DNA of 64,000 nt from an uncultured Chloroflexus sp. (GCF_937129525.1 NZ_CAKZNK010000087.1:36042-100041); one strand, 5' to 3'. Shown: positions 16,078 through 25,814, counted from the stretch's first letter. Numbers and translations are program-made. Notes: a model not told the origin generated them from the letters alone.

Positions 16078-17019
16078 TTACTTCCTGGCGTGGGAACGAC
16101 GCAAATAGATGGTAATCGTCACCAGCACGATACCTGCGCCCAACACTTGCCAGACACTTTGCAACTGCTCACCGAGCAACAATGCTGCCAGCGCCAGCGC
16201 ACTGATCAGACGCCAGCCCATCGTGCTGCTGACCATTGGCGCGCCAAGCTGGCGCAAGGCCACAATCTGGCCAAGATTGGCGCCAAGCAGCACAAACACG
16301 ATGAAAGCGGCAAAGACTGCCCAATCGAACGGGCCGATAACGGTAAACTGCTGCCACGGCTCACTTAAGAGCAGACTCATCGCGCCACAGGTCACGGTGA
16401 GCGCAATCAGTTGGATCAGCAGCATTGCTTCTGCCCGCACGTGACCGGTGCCGGTCGCGCGCGGTATCAAGATCATGTACAATGCCAGCGCGCAGGCCGA
16501 GACGAAGGCGATGGCAATGCCGATCAGATCGCTACCGGTGAGGCGCAACATGGCGCCACTGCTCAGATCACCGCTCATCATCAGCAACGAACCGAAGATC
16601 GAGAGACCGATAGCCGGCAGCGTAAACGGTGGCAACCGTTCACGAAAGAACACCTTACTCATCAACGCGACAATGAGCGGGGTTAGCAACGTAATCAGTT
16701 GCACATAGATCGCCAGCGTGAAGCGCGCCGAGGTGAGGTTGGTCATCGCCCGCGCGCTGACTACCAGCGCGAAAAGCCAGATGATCGGTGTTAACCACAC
16801 GCGCCGATCGAGATGGCGATAGGCAAAGGGCAGGTAGATGAGCAGTGCAATCGCGTTGCCGAGAGCGAGAATAGCCATGCTGGGCAGATGGCTAATCGTT
16901 TGCAGATAGCGAGCCAGTACGGGATAGGCGCCCCAGCCGGTATGGGCAAAGAGGGCAACAATCAGCCATGTCCACGTAACACCGGCCCGGGTTGCGGTAG
17001 CGGCAGATGAATTACTCAT
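16078..17019 (-). CDS. EamA/DMT-family transporter
   Basis: 313 residues with about ten hydrophobic segments in two homologous EamA halves (about 15-150 and 175-305), the layout of drug/metabolite exporters. The first half has 'GWGAYPVLARYLQ' with the substrate-facing proline kink; 'TNLTSARFTLAIYVQLITLLTPLIVALMSKVFFRERLP' is typical of TM3-TM5. The start ATG at 17019 lies close to the divergent mur-alr gene (17089), so the two share a 70-base promoter region. Substrate unknown; the epimerase behind it may hint at amino acids or dipeptides. Confidence 0.88.
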   Translation of the reverse strand: MSNSSAATATRAGVTWTWLIVALFAHTGWGAYPVLARYLQTISHLPSMAILALGNAIALLIYLPFAYRHLDRRVWLTPIIWLFALVVSARAMTNLTSARFTLAIYVQLITLLTPLIVALMSKVFFRERLPPFTLPAIGLSIFGSLLMMSGDLSSGAMLRLTGSDLIGIAIAFVSACALALYMILIPRATGTGHVRAEAMLLIQLIALTVTCGAMSLLLSEPWQQFTVIGPFDWAVFAAFIVFVLLGANLGQIVALRQLGAPMVSSTMGWRLISALALAALLLGEQLQSVWQVLGAGIVLVTITIYLRRSHARK

Positions 17020-17088
17020 GGCGAGTATTATAGCAAAAGTTGACTAAGCTAAAAATGTCTTTATGCCTGTCTGTCCGGGAGAACGCCT

Positions 17089-19527
17089 ATGCCTGTTCAG
17101 CTCGCCGATCTGATTGCCGCTGGTGGCACTCTGGTTGGAACTGCTTTTACCGATAGCTTCACCGATTGGAGTTATGACTCGCGGTTGACCGCCGCCGGCG
17201 AATGCTTTATCGCCCTCCGCACTGCCCGCGCTGACGGTCACGACTACATCCCGGCGGCGCTGGCCGCCGGAGCGCGTGGCGTGTTGTGCAGTCGCCCACC
17301 ACGCGCTGACATCAACGCAACCGTCATTGTCTGCCCTGATCCGCAGACGCTCCTGCTGCGCTGGGCCAGTCAGCGCCTGCGCTCATTGCAACCAACCGTT
17401 ATTGCAGTTACCGGCGGCATCGGCAAGACGTTAGCCCGCCGCGCGATTGCAGCCGTACTGGCAACCCGGCACCCCACCTTTCAAAGCCGGCGCAATTTTA
17501 ACTCGCTGCTCGGTCTGCCAATTTCGCTCGCCCGCCTCCGCGACGATGACCGCTACGCAGTGCTCGAATTCGCCGGCGAGCACCTGGCTCCCCTGGCGGC
17601 AGCCTTTCCGCCGAGCCTGGCCGTCATCACGCCGGCAGCCGATCCCGGGATGGCAACGTTGCTGGCAGCGCAAGGAGCCAGTGTGCTCATCGCGACCGAC
17701 AACTTTCACTACGCCGGCGCAGGCGGGATCGAGATCCAGGCCACAGCGATTGAATACGGACGCCACGGCGTTACCTTCATCGCTCAGGGCAGTGGGATCA
17801 GATTGCCAATCGCTACTCCCTTGCTCGGCCCGCCGGGTGTGGCTGCGGCACTGGCGGCAGTTGCCACCGGCCTGGCCTGCGGTATCGCGCCATCAGCTAT
17901 ATCGCAGGCCTTGACCCAATTGACTACCCCTGCCGGACGTTTGCGACCCTTGCCGGGATCACGCGGCGAAACCATCCTTGATGATAGCTTCAATGCCACG
18001 CTCCCGGCTATGATCGCTGCCTTGCAAACTCTGGCCGCATTGCCTGCGCAACGACGCATTGCCGTGCTGGGAACACCTGCCGAGCTACCGGCTATCGATC
18101 CTACGCCGATGTTGATCGACCTGGGCACGCAAGCGGCGCGGAGCGCCGATTACCTGATCTTTAAAGGCATCGGCGCGGCGACGATGGCACATGCAGCGCG
18201 AGCAGCCAATCCCAATGCAGCCATCCATATCGTTGACACCAATAGCGCCGCCCGCGCCGCCCTTCCACATGACCGCGCTGCCGCCGATCTGATACTGGTA
18301 TCAGGCGGCGCAGGCGAACGCCTCGAACAGATCATTGCGCCGCTGCTGGCGCCCGATCATCCGCCAGAACATTATCTCATGCGGCAAGAACCGGCCTGGC
18401 GCAGCGCGCGGATCGGCGATCCCGGTCGGCCCACATGGGTTCATCTCGATCTCACTGCCATCGCCGATAATATCCGCCTTCTGCGCGCCCACGCTGGCGT
18501 GCCTCTTATGGTTGTCCTCAAAGGTGATGGCTACGGCCATAGCGCGGCGCGGGTAGGAAGAGCCGCCCTTGCCGCTGGCGCCGACATGCTGGCCGTCGCC
18601 ACACTCGGCGAAGGACGGGCATTACGCGCCCAGGGTATCAACGCGCCGATCCTCGTCTTGGGGTACACCCCGCCATGGCAGGCCGCCGACGCAATCCGCC
18701 TCGACCTGATGGTGACCCTCTTTGATGACGACACGGCCCAGGCTCTCAATGCCGCTGCGCGCGAACTCGGCCAGCGCGCGCGCGTCCATGTCAAAGTCGA
18801 TACCGGTATGGCCCGTCTCGGGCTGTCGGTCACGGAAGCAGGCCCTTTCCTTGCGCGCCTCAGTGACCTTCCCGGCATTGAACCAGTAGGTATCTACACG
18901 CACTTTGCCCGCGCCGACGAGGCCGATCCTGCGCCAACTGAACGCCAGATAGCCAGATTTCAGACGGCGCTCAACGAAATTACTGGCGCCGGCCTGCGAC
19001 CACCAATCGTGCATGCAGCCAATAGCGCCGCTACCTTACGATTCCCGGCAGCCCGATTCGATATGGTCAGACCCGGGCTGGCCTGCTATGGTCTCGCGCC
19101 CAGTCCAGCTTCGCCACTTCTACCCGGCATGCGCCCTGCGCTCAGCTTCTACAGCGAGGTGGCGCAAGTCCGCGAACACCCGGCAGGAACACCGATCTCG
19201 TATGGCGGCGTGTACGTCACCTCGCGACCTTCCCGCATTGCCACTATTCCGGTCGGTTATGCCGACGGTTTGCGCCGCTCGCCGCCATGGCGCTTTGTGC
19301 TCATTCGTGGTCGCCGCGCGCCAATTGTCGGTCGAATCTGCATGGACTACGCGATGGTTGATGTCACCGACATCCCTGGTGTGCAACGGGGCGACGCGGT
19401 GACAATCATCGGCCGTCAGGGTGACGACGAAATTGGGGTGGATGAAATTGCCGGTTGGTTAGGAACAATCAGCTATGAGGTACTCACCGGTATTTTGCCG
19501 CGTGTGCCACGCGAGGTTGGATGGTGA
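17089..19527 (+). CDS. alr: Fusion of a degraded MurF-like domain with alanine racemase
   Basis: 812 residues. The N-terminal Mur ligase-like half (about 1-440) keeps the fold hints 'NFNSLLGLPISL', 'LEFAGEHLAPLAA' and 'DDSFNAT', but its P-loop reads GGIGKTL at 109-115 in place of GxxGKTT, and the H-containing metal/ATP motif after 'VITP' is gone. The C-terminal half is alanine racemase (fold III): PLP lysine K478 in VVLKGDGYGH, 'VKVDTGMARLG', 'IYTHFARADE', catalytic tyrosine region 'SYGGVY', 'VGYADG' and 'RICMDYAMVDVTD'. It should convert L- to D-alanine for peptidoglycan. The fused architecture is known in Bacteroidetes with an active MurF; here the ligase half appears inactive. Confidence 0.88.
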   Translation: MPVQLADLIAAGGTLVGTAFTDSFTDWSYDSRLTAAGECFIALRTARADGHDYIPAALAAGARGVLCSRPPRADINATVIVCPDPQTLLLRWASQRLRSLQPTVIAVTGGIGKTLARRAIAAVLATRHPTFQSRRNFNSLLGLPISLARLRDDDRYAVLEFAGEHLAPLAAAFPPSLAVITPAADPGMATLLAAQGASVLIATDNFHYAGAGGIEIQATAIEYGRHGVTFIAQGSGIRLPIATPLLGPPGVAAALAAVATGLACGIAPSAISQALTQLTTPAGRLRPLPGSRGETILDDSFNATLPAMIAALQTLAALPAQRRIAVLGTPAELPAIDPTPMLIDLGTQAARSADYLIFKGIGAATMAHAARAANPNAAIHIVDTNSAARAALPHDRAAADLILVSGGAGERLEQIIAPLLAPDHPPEHYLMRQEPAWRSARIGDPGRPTWVHLDLTAIADNIRLLRAHAGVPLMVVLKGDGYGHSAARVGRAALAAGADMLAVATLGEGRALRAQGINAPILVLGYTPPWQAADAIRLDLMVTLFDDDTAQALNAAARELGQRARVHVKVDTGMARLGLSVTEAGPFLARLSDLPGIEPVGIYTHFARADEADPAPTERQIARFQTALNEITGAGLRPPIVHAANSAATLRFPAARFDMVRPGLACYGLAPSPASPLLPGMRPALSFYSEVAQVREHPAGTPISYGGVYVTSRPSRIATIPVGYADGLRRSPPWRFVLIRGRRAPIVGRICMDYAMVDVTDIPGVQRGDAVTIIGRQGDDEIGVDEIAGWLGTISYEVLTGILPRVPREVGW

Positions 19528-19544
19528 AGCTTGCGCGACATAAG

Positions 19545-19574
19545 TTGGCAAAACCTGACAATCTATGCTATAAT
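19545..19574 (+). promoter_or_regulatory. Promoter of rpsO-pnp
   Basis: TTGGCA (19545-19550), 18-base spacer and TATAAT (19569-19574) with an extended TGC just before it. Transcription would begin about 19581, 65 bases upstream of rpsO. Confidence 0.8.
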
Positions 19575-19645
19575 ATCGACAACTTTGAATGCAGGAACGC
19601 CGGGCTGCGCCGGCCCGCGCGCGATTACGCGAGGAGGAACCACTC

Positions 19646-19915
19646 GTGGCGCTTGAAAAAGAGGAAAAGTCGCAAATTATCAACGGGTATCAAATTCACG
19701 AGAGTGATACCGGTTCGCCCGAAGTTCAAGTTGCTCTTCTAACTGAGCGCATCAATCAACTGATTGAGCACCTGCGCGTCCACTCCCACGACCACCATTC
19801 GCGGCGTGGCCTGCTCAAGCTAGTCGGGCGACGGCGACGACTGCTCAACTATCTGCAGTCTAAGGATCGTGAACGTTATCGTAGCCTGATTAATCGCCTC
19901 GGTCTGCGCCGCTAA
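19646..19915 (+). CDS. rpsO: 30S ribosomal protein S15
   Basis: 89 residues (with GTG start at 19646). The start was chosen because GAGGAGG (19631-19637) lies nine bases upstream; a longer frame opens at 19589 but adds a tail absent from S15. The protein matches the family along its length: '[21 protein letters not shown]', '[29 protein letters not shown]' and '[12 protein letters not shown]'. It binds 16S rRNA in the small-subunit platform. The order rpsO-pnp is ancient and widely conserved. Confidence 0.97.
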   Translation: MALEKEEKSQIINGYQIHESDTGSPEVQVALLTERINQLIEHLRVHSHDHHSRRGLLKLVGRRRRLLNYLQSKDRERYRSLINRLGLRR

Positions 19916-19954
19916 GTATGGTAGGGGCAACCGTCGGTATGAAATAAGGTCGAG

Positions 19955-19987
19955 GAGGGCGCCAGCGGTATTCGCCGCGCGGCGCTC
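19955..19987 (+). terminator. GC-rich hairpin between rpsO and pnp
   Basis: GAGGGCGCC pairs with GGCGCTC around an inner GCGG-TATTCG-CCGC stem, followed by TTTGCTTGT. Could be an attenuator or an RNase processing site in the pnp leader; a full stop of transcription here would leave pnp without a promoter. Confidence 0.4.
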
Positions 19988-20153
19988 TTTGCTTGTCAGT
20001 GGTCTGGCGCGGTGGTTCGGGATTGGCGCGTGCGAATGATACCCTCGTGCGCATACGCCAGTGCCGAACTCCGCGCCCCGGCTGCCAGCGCAGCCGTAGT
20101 TTGGTTTTGAGCGGGCGAGTAATGCCCATTCTGGTCAGGAGTAGCAAGCACGT

Positions 20154-22421
20154 ATGACAGAACGAAAAATTTATACCGTCAGCGCGGAGATTGCCGGTCG
20201 TACTTTAACCCTGGAAGCCGGACGTTTCGCCGAGCAGGCCGATGGCGCAGTGGTAGCCCGCTACGGCGACACGATGCTGCTGGCGACTGTTGTCTGCGCC
20301 AAAGAGGCGCGTGAAGGCACTGATTTCTTCCCGCTTACCGTCGATTACGAAGAGAAGATGTACGCGGTAGGCAAGATTCCTGGTAATTTCTTCAAACGCG
20401 AAGGCCGACCTACCACCACAGCGATTCTCATCTCACGGTTAACTGATCGCCCACTGCGCCCCCTCTTTCCCAAAGGGTTCTACAACGAAGTACAGGTGAT
20501 TATCACCACCTTCTCGATCGACATGGAGAACGATCCCGGTCCACTGGCCATTATCGCCGCCTCGGCTGCCTTGTCGATCAGCGATATTCCCTTCGCCGGC
20601 CCGGTGGGAGCGGTGCAGATGGGGCATCTCAACGGCGAGCTGGTCGTTAACCCCAAGATGGGAGACATCGAAAAGAGCCGGCTTGATCTGGTTGTTGCCG
20701 GCACGAAAGATGCTGTGTTGATGGTCGAAGCTGGCGCGTATGAGTTGACTGAAGACGAGATGCTCCAGGCGGTCATCGATGGGCACGCCGTCTGCAAACA
20801 GATTTGCGAGCTGCAAGAGCAGTTGGTGCAGCTCTGCGGCAAACCCAAGCGGCCCTTCACTCCGCCTGTAATCGATACCTCGCTCGAAGAGGCAGTTAGC
20901 GCCTGGATGGGCGATCGCCTGCGCCAGGCCGTTCGCAGTCCGATTAAGCAGGAACGTGAGGCGCAAACCGAGGCGCTGAAGGCCGAGGTGATCGCTCACT
21001 TCACCGCCGATGAGCCGGAGGAAGAGATACCGAACCGCACCAAAGAGGTGACCAAGGCGTTCGAGAAGCTTCTCAAGGATGAAGTGCGCAACGCCATCCT
21101 TGATGAAGGCATCCGGGTCGATGGCCGTGCCCTCGATGAGATTCGCCCGATCAGCATCGAGGTCGGAGTCGTGCCTCGCGTCCACGGTTCGGCAGTCTTT
21201 ACTCGTGGTCAAACCCAGGTGTTGACGATCACTACTCTCGGTTCGCCCGGCGATGAGCAAAAAGTTGACGATCTTGGCATCGAGACGACCAAACGCTACA
21301 TTCACCACTATAACTTCCCGCCGTTTAGCACCGGTGAAGTGCGCCGACTCAGCACCCCTCGCCGGCGCGACATTGGCCACGGCGCTCTCGCCGAGCGCTC
21401 GCTGTACGCTGTGCTCCCTAGCGAAGAGGAGTTCCCGTACACGATCCGTCTCGTCTCTGAAGTGCTCTCATCGAATGGATCGTCATCAATGGCCTCAGTT
21501 TGCGGCTCGTCGCTGAGCCTGATGGATGCCGGCGTGCCGATTAAAGCGCCGGTAGCTGGGGTGGCAATGGGTCTGATCACCGGAGCAGATGGGCGCTGGC
21601 GTGTGTTGACCGATATTCAAGGCCTCGAAGATGCCCTCGGTGATATGGACTTTAAGGTAGCCGGCACTGCCAAAGGTGTCACCGGTTTGCAAATGGATAT
21701 CAAGACTACCGGTATCACCTACGAGATTATGCGGCAGGCTTTCGCGCAGGCTCGCGCCGGACGGCTCTTCATTCTCGAGAAGATGAACGCAGTGATCAGC
21801 GCACCGCGCCCTGAGTTGTCGATCTATGCGCCGCGCATTATGACGATCCAGATCCCGGTGGAAAAGATCGGCGCGCTGATTGGCCCCGGCGGTAAGACGA
21901 TCCGGAATATTTGCGATACGACCGGCGCTCAGATCGATATCGAAGATGATGGTCGCGTCTTTATTACCACACCTGATGGGGAAGCGGCTAAGAAGGCAAT
22001 CAGCATGATCGAGGGGCTGACCCGCGAAGCAAAAGTGGGTGACATCTTTCTCGGCAAGGTAGTCAGTATTAAGCCGTTCGGCGCTTTCGTCAATATCCTG
22101 CCCGGCAAAGATGGCATGGTACACGTATCAGAACTTGACGATAAGCGAGTTGAGAATGTCGAAGATGTGGTTTCGCTCGGCGATGAGATCAATGTAATGG
22201 TGATTGATATTGACCGGACAACCGGCAAAATCAGCCTGAGCCGCCGGGCAGTGCTGACCGGCGAGACGCCGGAAGAACGAAAAGCTGCTGGCGCCGCGCC
22301 GCGCCCGCGTCCGCGGGATGAACAGCGCGGTGGACGCGATGAGCCGCGCAGTCTGCGCGAAGAGTTGCGTGGGCCGCGCCGCGATGCCGATCGGCCACGC
22401 CCAAGACGGCGCGACGATTAG
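20154..22421 (+). CDS. pnp: Polyribonucleotide nucleotidyltransferase (PNPase)
   Basis: 755 residues. Degrades RNA 3' to 5' phosphorolytically and takes part in mRNA turnover. Two RNase PH-like halves (about 10-235 and 320-555) carry 'DFFPLTVDYEEKMYAVGKIPG' and 'FPYTIRLVSEVLSSNGSSSMASVCGSSLSLMDAGVP', with the catalytic D in 'DALGDMDFKVAGT'. They are followed by a KH domain ('KIGALIGPGGKTIRNI') and an S1 domain ('VGDIFLGKVVSIKPFGAFVNI'), ending in an Arg/Pro-rich tail of about 40 residues. It lies 238 bases after rpsO. Confidence 0.97.
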   Translation: MTERKIYTVSAEIAGRTLTLEAGRFAEQADGAVVARYGDTMLLATVVCAKEAREGTDFFPLTVDYEEKMYAVGKIPGNFFKREGRPTTTAILISRLTDRPLRPLFPKGFYNEVQVIITTFSIDMENDPGPLAIIAASAALSISDIPFAGPVGAVQMGHLNGELVVNPKMGDIEKSRLDLVVAGTKDAVLMVEAGAYELTEDEMLQAVIDGHAVCKQICELQEQLVQLCGKPKRPFTPPVIDTSLEEAVSAWMGDRLRQAVRSPIKQEREAQTEALKAEVIAHFTADEPEEEIPNRTKEVTKAFEKLLKDEVRNAILDEGIRVDGRALDEIRPISIEVGVVPRVHGSAVFTRGQTQVLTITTLGSPGDEQKVDDLGIETTKRYIHHYNFPPFSTGEVRRLSTPRRRDIGHGALAERSLYAVLPSEEEFPYTIRLVSEVLSSNGSSSMASVCGSSLSLMDAGVPIKAPVAGVAMGLITGADGRWRVLTDIQGLEDALGDMDFKVAGTAKGVTGLQMDIKTTGITYEIMRQAFAQARAGRLFILEKMNAVISAPRPELSIYAPRIMTIQIPVEKIGALIGPGGKTIRNICDTTGAQIDIEDDGRVFITTPDGEAAKKAISMIEGLTREAKVGDIFLGKVVSIKPFGAFVNILPGKDGMVHVSELDDKRVENVEDVVSLGDEINVMVIDIDRTTGKISLSRRAVLTGETPEERKAAGAAPRPRPRDEQRGGRDEPRSLREELRGPRRDADRPRPRRRDD

Positions 22422-22516
22422 GCTGGCGGCTGAATGTCTCCAAGATGGTTCGATTCGGTTTTTTGTGACCAAAGACAAAGGACGGCGCGACGATTAGGCT
22501 GGCGGCTGAATGTCTC
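22405..22516 (+). repeat. 36-base direct repeat spanning the pnp stop
   Basis: The 36 bases at 22405-22440, which include the last codons and stop of pnp, are repeated exactly at 22481-22516, 76 bases later. A short tandem duplication of the pnp 3' end, with a 40-base piece between the copies. Confidence 0.9.
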
Positions 22517-22572
22517 TGCCTGTTCTCTGTGATCGATGGGCAGTATGTCATTGTTGCGTCGTGTGTATGACG

Positions 22573-22615
22573 GTTACCGGGTTGTCAGATCGCGTAGCAA
22601 CTGCAACCCGGTAAC
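22573..22615 (+). terminator. 12-base inverted repeat downstream of pnp
   Basis: GTTACCGGGTTG (22573-22584) is exactly complementary to CAACCCGGTAAC (22604-22615) with a 19-base loop. It could act as a terminator or RNA-stabilising hairpin for pnp, though no T-run follows. An operator for the hydrolase gene downstream is an alternative. Confidence 0.45.
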
Positions 22616-22727
22616 ATAGCTCGATACAAATGTAAGGATAATTCAGGTGGGCGGACACTGAACCGGCTATCGGGAACAGTCTCTTTCTCCGCCCGTCTGC
22701 TGTCTGAAGCCTGGTGACAATGTTCCG

Positions 22728-23573
22728 ATGACGACCATGTCAGTCACCATCCCAACCTATTGTGAGCTCGGAGGCCATGGCCCCCGTCTCATCCATATCG
22801 CGCCTGCTAACGGCTTTCCGCCAGAAGCATATGTCCCTCTCGCCGCCGGACTGTCGTCCTTTGGACGCATTCTCGGATACCGGCCACGTCCGTTGCGCGT
22901 CGATGGTGATTCGCAACCGGGGGGGACATGGCGCGATTTGGCGGCGGATCTGCTTGCCGATCTGCAAACTGTAACTCACGAACCGGTGATCGGGATCGGT
23001 CATTCGCTCGGTGGGATTTTATCGCTCTTTGCCGCAGTCAAACAACCGGCATTGTTTCGCGGCCTGGCACTCATCGACCCGGTCTTCTTTCGCCGACGGC
23101 TACAGATGCTGATCTGGCTGCTCCAGCGCAGCGGTCAGGGGCATCGCTTCCCCCTGGCCCAGGGTGCGTTACGCCGACGCGATCACTTTGCCAGCATCGA
23201 TGAAGCGCGACAGCGCTGGCAAGGTCGCGGCGTGTTTGCCGACTTCACGCCTGCCGCGCTCGAAGGCTATCTCAACGGTGGCTTGCGTCGCCATAGTAAT
23301 GGCTACAAGCTGGCCTGGCCGAAACAGTGGGAGTCGCACATTTTCGCCTCGTCACCGGTCGATGGATGGCGCGATTTGCGCCGCTGGCAAGGCCCCTTGT
23401 TGATTGTGCGCGGCACCCGCTCTGAGCTGATTACCGATTCGGTCTGGCGCCGTTTCCATCGAGCAGTTCCTCATGCCCGGCTGGTTGAAGTTGAGGCCGG
23501 CCATATGGTGCCGATGGAGAAACCGGCTGAAGTGGCGGCTATTATTGCCGATTGGTTGCGTGAGTTAACCTGA
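22728..23573 (+). CDS. Alpha/beta hydrolase
   Basis: 281 residues. The oxyanion-hole sequence 'HIAPANGFPPEAY' near the start, nucleophile elbow GHSLGG (Ser about 93), acid in the 'LIVRGTRSELITD' strand and catalytic His in 'EAGHMVPMEKP' form the standard alpha/beta-hydrolase set. It is a cytoplasmic hydrolase of esterase or C-C hydrolase type; the substrate cannot be inferred. Starts ATG 22728; a second ATG three codons in is also possible. Followed by a terminator. Confidence 0.9.
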   Translation: MTTMSVTIPTYCELGGHGPRLIHIAPANGFPPEAYVPLAAGLSSFGRILGYRPRPLRVDGDSQPGGTWRDLAADLLADLQTVTHEPVIGIGHSLGGILSLFAAVKQPALFRGLALIDPVFFRRRLQMLIWLLQRSGQGHRFPLAQGALRRRDHFASIDEARQRWQGRGVFADFTPAALEGYLNGGLRRHSNGYKLAWPKQWESHIFASSPVDGWRDLRRWQGPLLIVRGTRSELITDSVWRRFHRAVPHARLVEVEAGHMVPMEKPAEVAAIIADWLRELT

Positions 23574-23700
23574 TTGCAGCGCAGTGGGCTGGTAAGGGTA
23601 GGAGCAGGATTGCGTTCGTTATGCTCAAGCTGAAGTCGTTGATGCTGGTTGTCCCTGCTTGCTGAGCTTGTCAGTATTCACAAGAGATAGGCTATCTGTC

Positions 23701-23727
23701 GAAGTGGCAGTGCTTGCCACTTCTTTT
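23701..23727 (+). terminator. Rho-independent terminator after the hydrolase
   Basis: GAAGTGGCA (23701-23709), five-base loop, TGCCACTTC (23715-23723) and TTTT. The only strong intrinsic-type signal in the 23574-23818 spacer between convergent genes. Confidence 0.8.
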
Positions 23728-23818
23728 CGCGATGAGCGGGCAGAATACGCGCAACCACCCTTGCCGGTCGCAATCAGCATAGCCACTCCAACCTGCTTCC
23801 GGGAATAATTTGCCGCGT

Positions 23819-24694
23819 CTACCCTACCGTCTCGTCTGACCGCACTTCATAGATTGCCATCCACAAACACACAACCGTGATGACGATCGCAAATGCAGTA
23901 TAGACCAGCCATGGCGACGGTACCCACAGATTACCCACCGAGGAGGGAATCTCCCACAGCCATGGGCCATTGCCGGTTTCGAGCGCACCGGCAGTCATAG
24001 ACAGCGCAATGAACGGATGCAGACAGAGGAAGGCCCCCATCGTGTAGATGTACCATGGGGAAAGCAGGTCATTGAAGGCGCCAATCAGTAACGAGATGAC
24101 AAAAAACAAGAATGGCACCAACAACAGGATCGCAATAACCGTACCCTGGGCCAATACCGTCGCAGCCAGTGTCGAGCGCATCACTGTTGACCAGAATAGA
24201 CCAATCGTTGCGTAGCTGATCGCCGTTGCCAGCAGACCCACAGTGCCGATCAGTACTTCTTGCCCGGTAACGCCCCCAAAAATGAGCGCCAGGCCCGCAA
24301 TCGGCAACGAAGACGCTATTAGCAGTAGCGCAAAGGCGATGGCAGAGATCAGTTTGCCGATGACGATTTGCCCTGGCGACAACAACGATGCCAGCAGCAG
24401 ATCGTAGGTTTGTCGCTCTTTCTCACCCACAATTGCGCCGGCAGTCAACGAAGGCGAGAGAAAACAGACCTGTATCAGCGCAGCGGTCATCACCGTAAAG
24501 AAGATAGCCTTGCCAAGCGAGCGAGACGCTTCTGGATCATTGAATCTCGTCGAACTGGCAAAAACCGCGTAGATCAGTAAGGTTATTGCGCCGATGACAG
24601 TCAGATAGCCGGTCAGAATCAACCAGGCATTGCGTCCGCGAATGCGACCGAATAGCTCGCGATGAAGCACCGGATTAGCAAGCAAATCGCGCAT
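23819..24694 (-). CDS. ABC-2 type transporter permease
   Basis: About 291 residues from ATG 24694, which has a GAGAGAGG site upstream (an ATG at 24715 is also in frame). Six hydrophobic segments; the long 'GAIVGEKERQTYDLLLASLLSPGQIVIGKLISAI' between segments 2 and 3 is the diagnostic ABC-2 permease loop with its E-R-E-x-x-T-x-D motif. No ATPase gene adjoins it, so its partner lies elsewhere. Exported substrate unknown. Confidence 0.88.
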   Translation of the reverse strand: MRDLLANPVLHRELFGRIRGRNAWLILTGYLTVIGAITLLIYAVFASSTRFNDPEASRSLGKAIFFTVMTAALIQVCFLSPSLTAGAIVGEKERQTYDLLLASLLSPGQIVIGKLISAIAFALLLIASSLPIAGLALIFGGVTGQEVLIGTVGLLATAISYATIGLFWSTVMRSTLAATVLAQGTVIAILLLVPFLFFVISLLIGAFNDLLSPWYIYTMGAFLCLHPFIALSMTAGALETGNGPWLWEIPSSVGNLWVPSPWLVYTAFAIVITVVCLWMAIYEVRSDETVG

Positions 24695-24833
24695 CAGTAT
24701 ACCTCTCTCACCCAATTACGCCGCTGCCTGCGCTCAGATCGAGACGGTCATCCGGCGAGTTGTTTCACCCCGGTATTGCCACGATCTCCCTGTTTATGGT
24801 ATCACAAGAAGGTTCCGGCTGCTCATCGACCCA

Positions 24834-25814
24834 TCACTGCCCGCAATTAATCCGATCCAACAGCGAGGTAACGGCATAGATCGCGCGCAAGGTAGGCGCC
24901 GGCGTGCCGGTCAATTCGGCCAATTCAACCACTGCCCCCAATAAGGCGTCAATCTCAGTGGGACGTTTGGCTTCAATATCCTGCAACATCGAGGTCTTAT
25001 GAGCGCCGATCTCTTCGGCCATTCGAATCCGACGCTCGATAGAGACTGGAAACCGCGCGCCCAACGTCTCGGCAACCTGTTGCGCTTCTGCCATCATCGT
25101 TGCCGCCAATGTGTACGTACCCTGATCGGCGATAATCCGGTCAAGCGTAGCGCGTGTCAACGCACTGATCGGGTTGAAGGAGAGATTACCCCACAGCTTG
25201 AGCCAAATCTCATTGCGAATATCGGTTTTCACCGGCGCGCGCAGACCAACCGATTCGAGCAGTTTACTCAGCCGCATCGTCCGTTCGCTGCGACTGCCAT
25301 CAGGTTCGCCAAGTGTAAACCGATTGCCCTCGATGTGGCGGATCACACCGGGTCGCTCGATGGCTGCTGCCGGATAGACCACACAGCCGATCACGCGCTC
25401 GATTTCAGTATTGGCAGCAATCACACCGCCGGGATCGACCGACTCGATCCGTCGCCCTTCATAAGGGCCGCCATGACGCAGAAAATACCACCATGGAATA
25501 CCGTTTTGCGCGTACACCACTGCTGTAGTTGGGCCGTAGAGGGCGCGCATCGGCGCCGCCAGCGCCGGCAACGATTGCGCCTTCACCGCCACAATCACCA
25601 TATCGTGCTGGCCGGCAGCAATCATATCGGCAGTGGCCATTGCCGGTTTCACCACCTCCTGGCGGCCATCCTGGTATATGATGGTCAATCCATGCGCTTC
25701 AATCGCGGCCAGATGCGCACCCCGCGCAATGAGAGTCACTTCGGCCCCGGCCTGAATCAACTTCGCGCCGAGCCAGCCCCCAATTGCGCCAGCCCCAACA
25801 ATGCAAATCCGCAT
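24834..25814 (-). CDS. panE: 2-dehydropantoate 2-reductase (ketopantoate reductase)
   Basis: 326 residues. Reduces ketopantoate to pantoate with NADPH for coenzyme A. The N-terminal dinucleotide-binding GAGAIGGWLGA is at 7-17; 'VIVAVKAQSLPAL' gives the catalytic K region; 'AQNGIPWW' and 'EIWLKLWGNLSFNPISALTRATL' in the helical domain carry the catalytic lysine and N-S pair. It is followed, 66 bases upstream on the same strand, by pantothenate kinase, so two steps of CoA synthesis sit in one probable operon. Confidence 0.93.
   Translation of the reverse strand: MRICIVGAGAIGGWLGAKLIQAGAEVTLIARGAHLAAIEAHGLTIIYQDGRQEVVKPAMATADMIAAGQHDMVIVAVKAQSLPALAAPMRALYGPTTAVVYAQNGIPWWYFLRHGGPYEGRRIESVDPGGVIAANTEIERVIGCVVYPAAAIERPGVIRHIEGNRFTLGEPDGSRSERTMRLSKLLESVGLRAPVKTDIRNEIWLKLWGNLSFNPISALTRATLDRIIADQGTYTLAATMMAEAQQVAETLGARFPVSIERRIRMAEEIGAHKTSMLQDIEAKRPTEIDALLGAVVELAELTGTPAPTLRAIYAVTSLLDRINCGQ

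Noticed and set aside
20439..21380. Long minus-strand open frame within pnp
   Set aside because: It lies entirely in a real gene on the other strand and shows no family; it is a GC-driven shadow.
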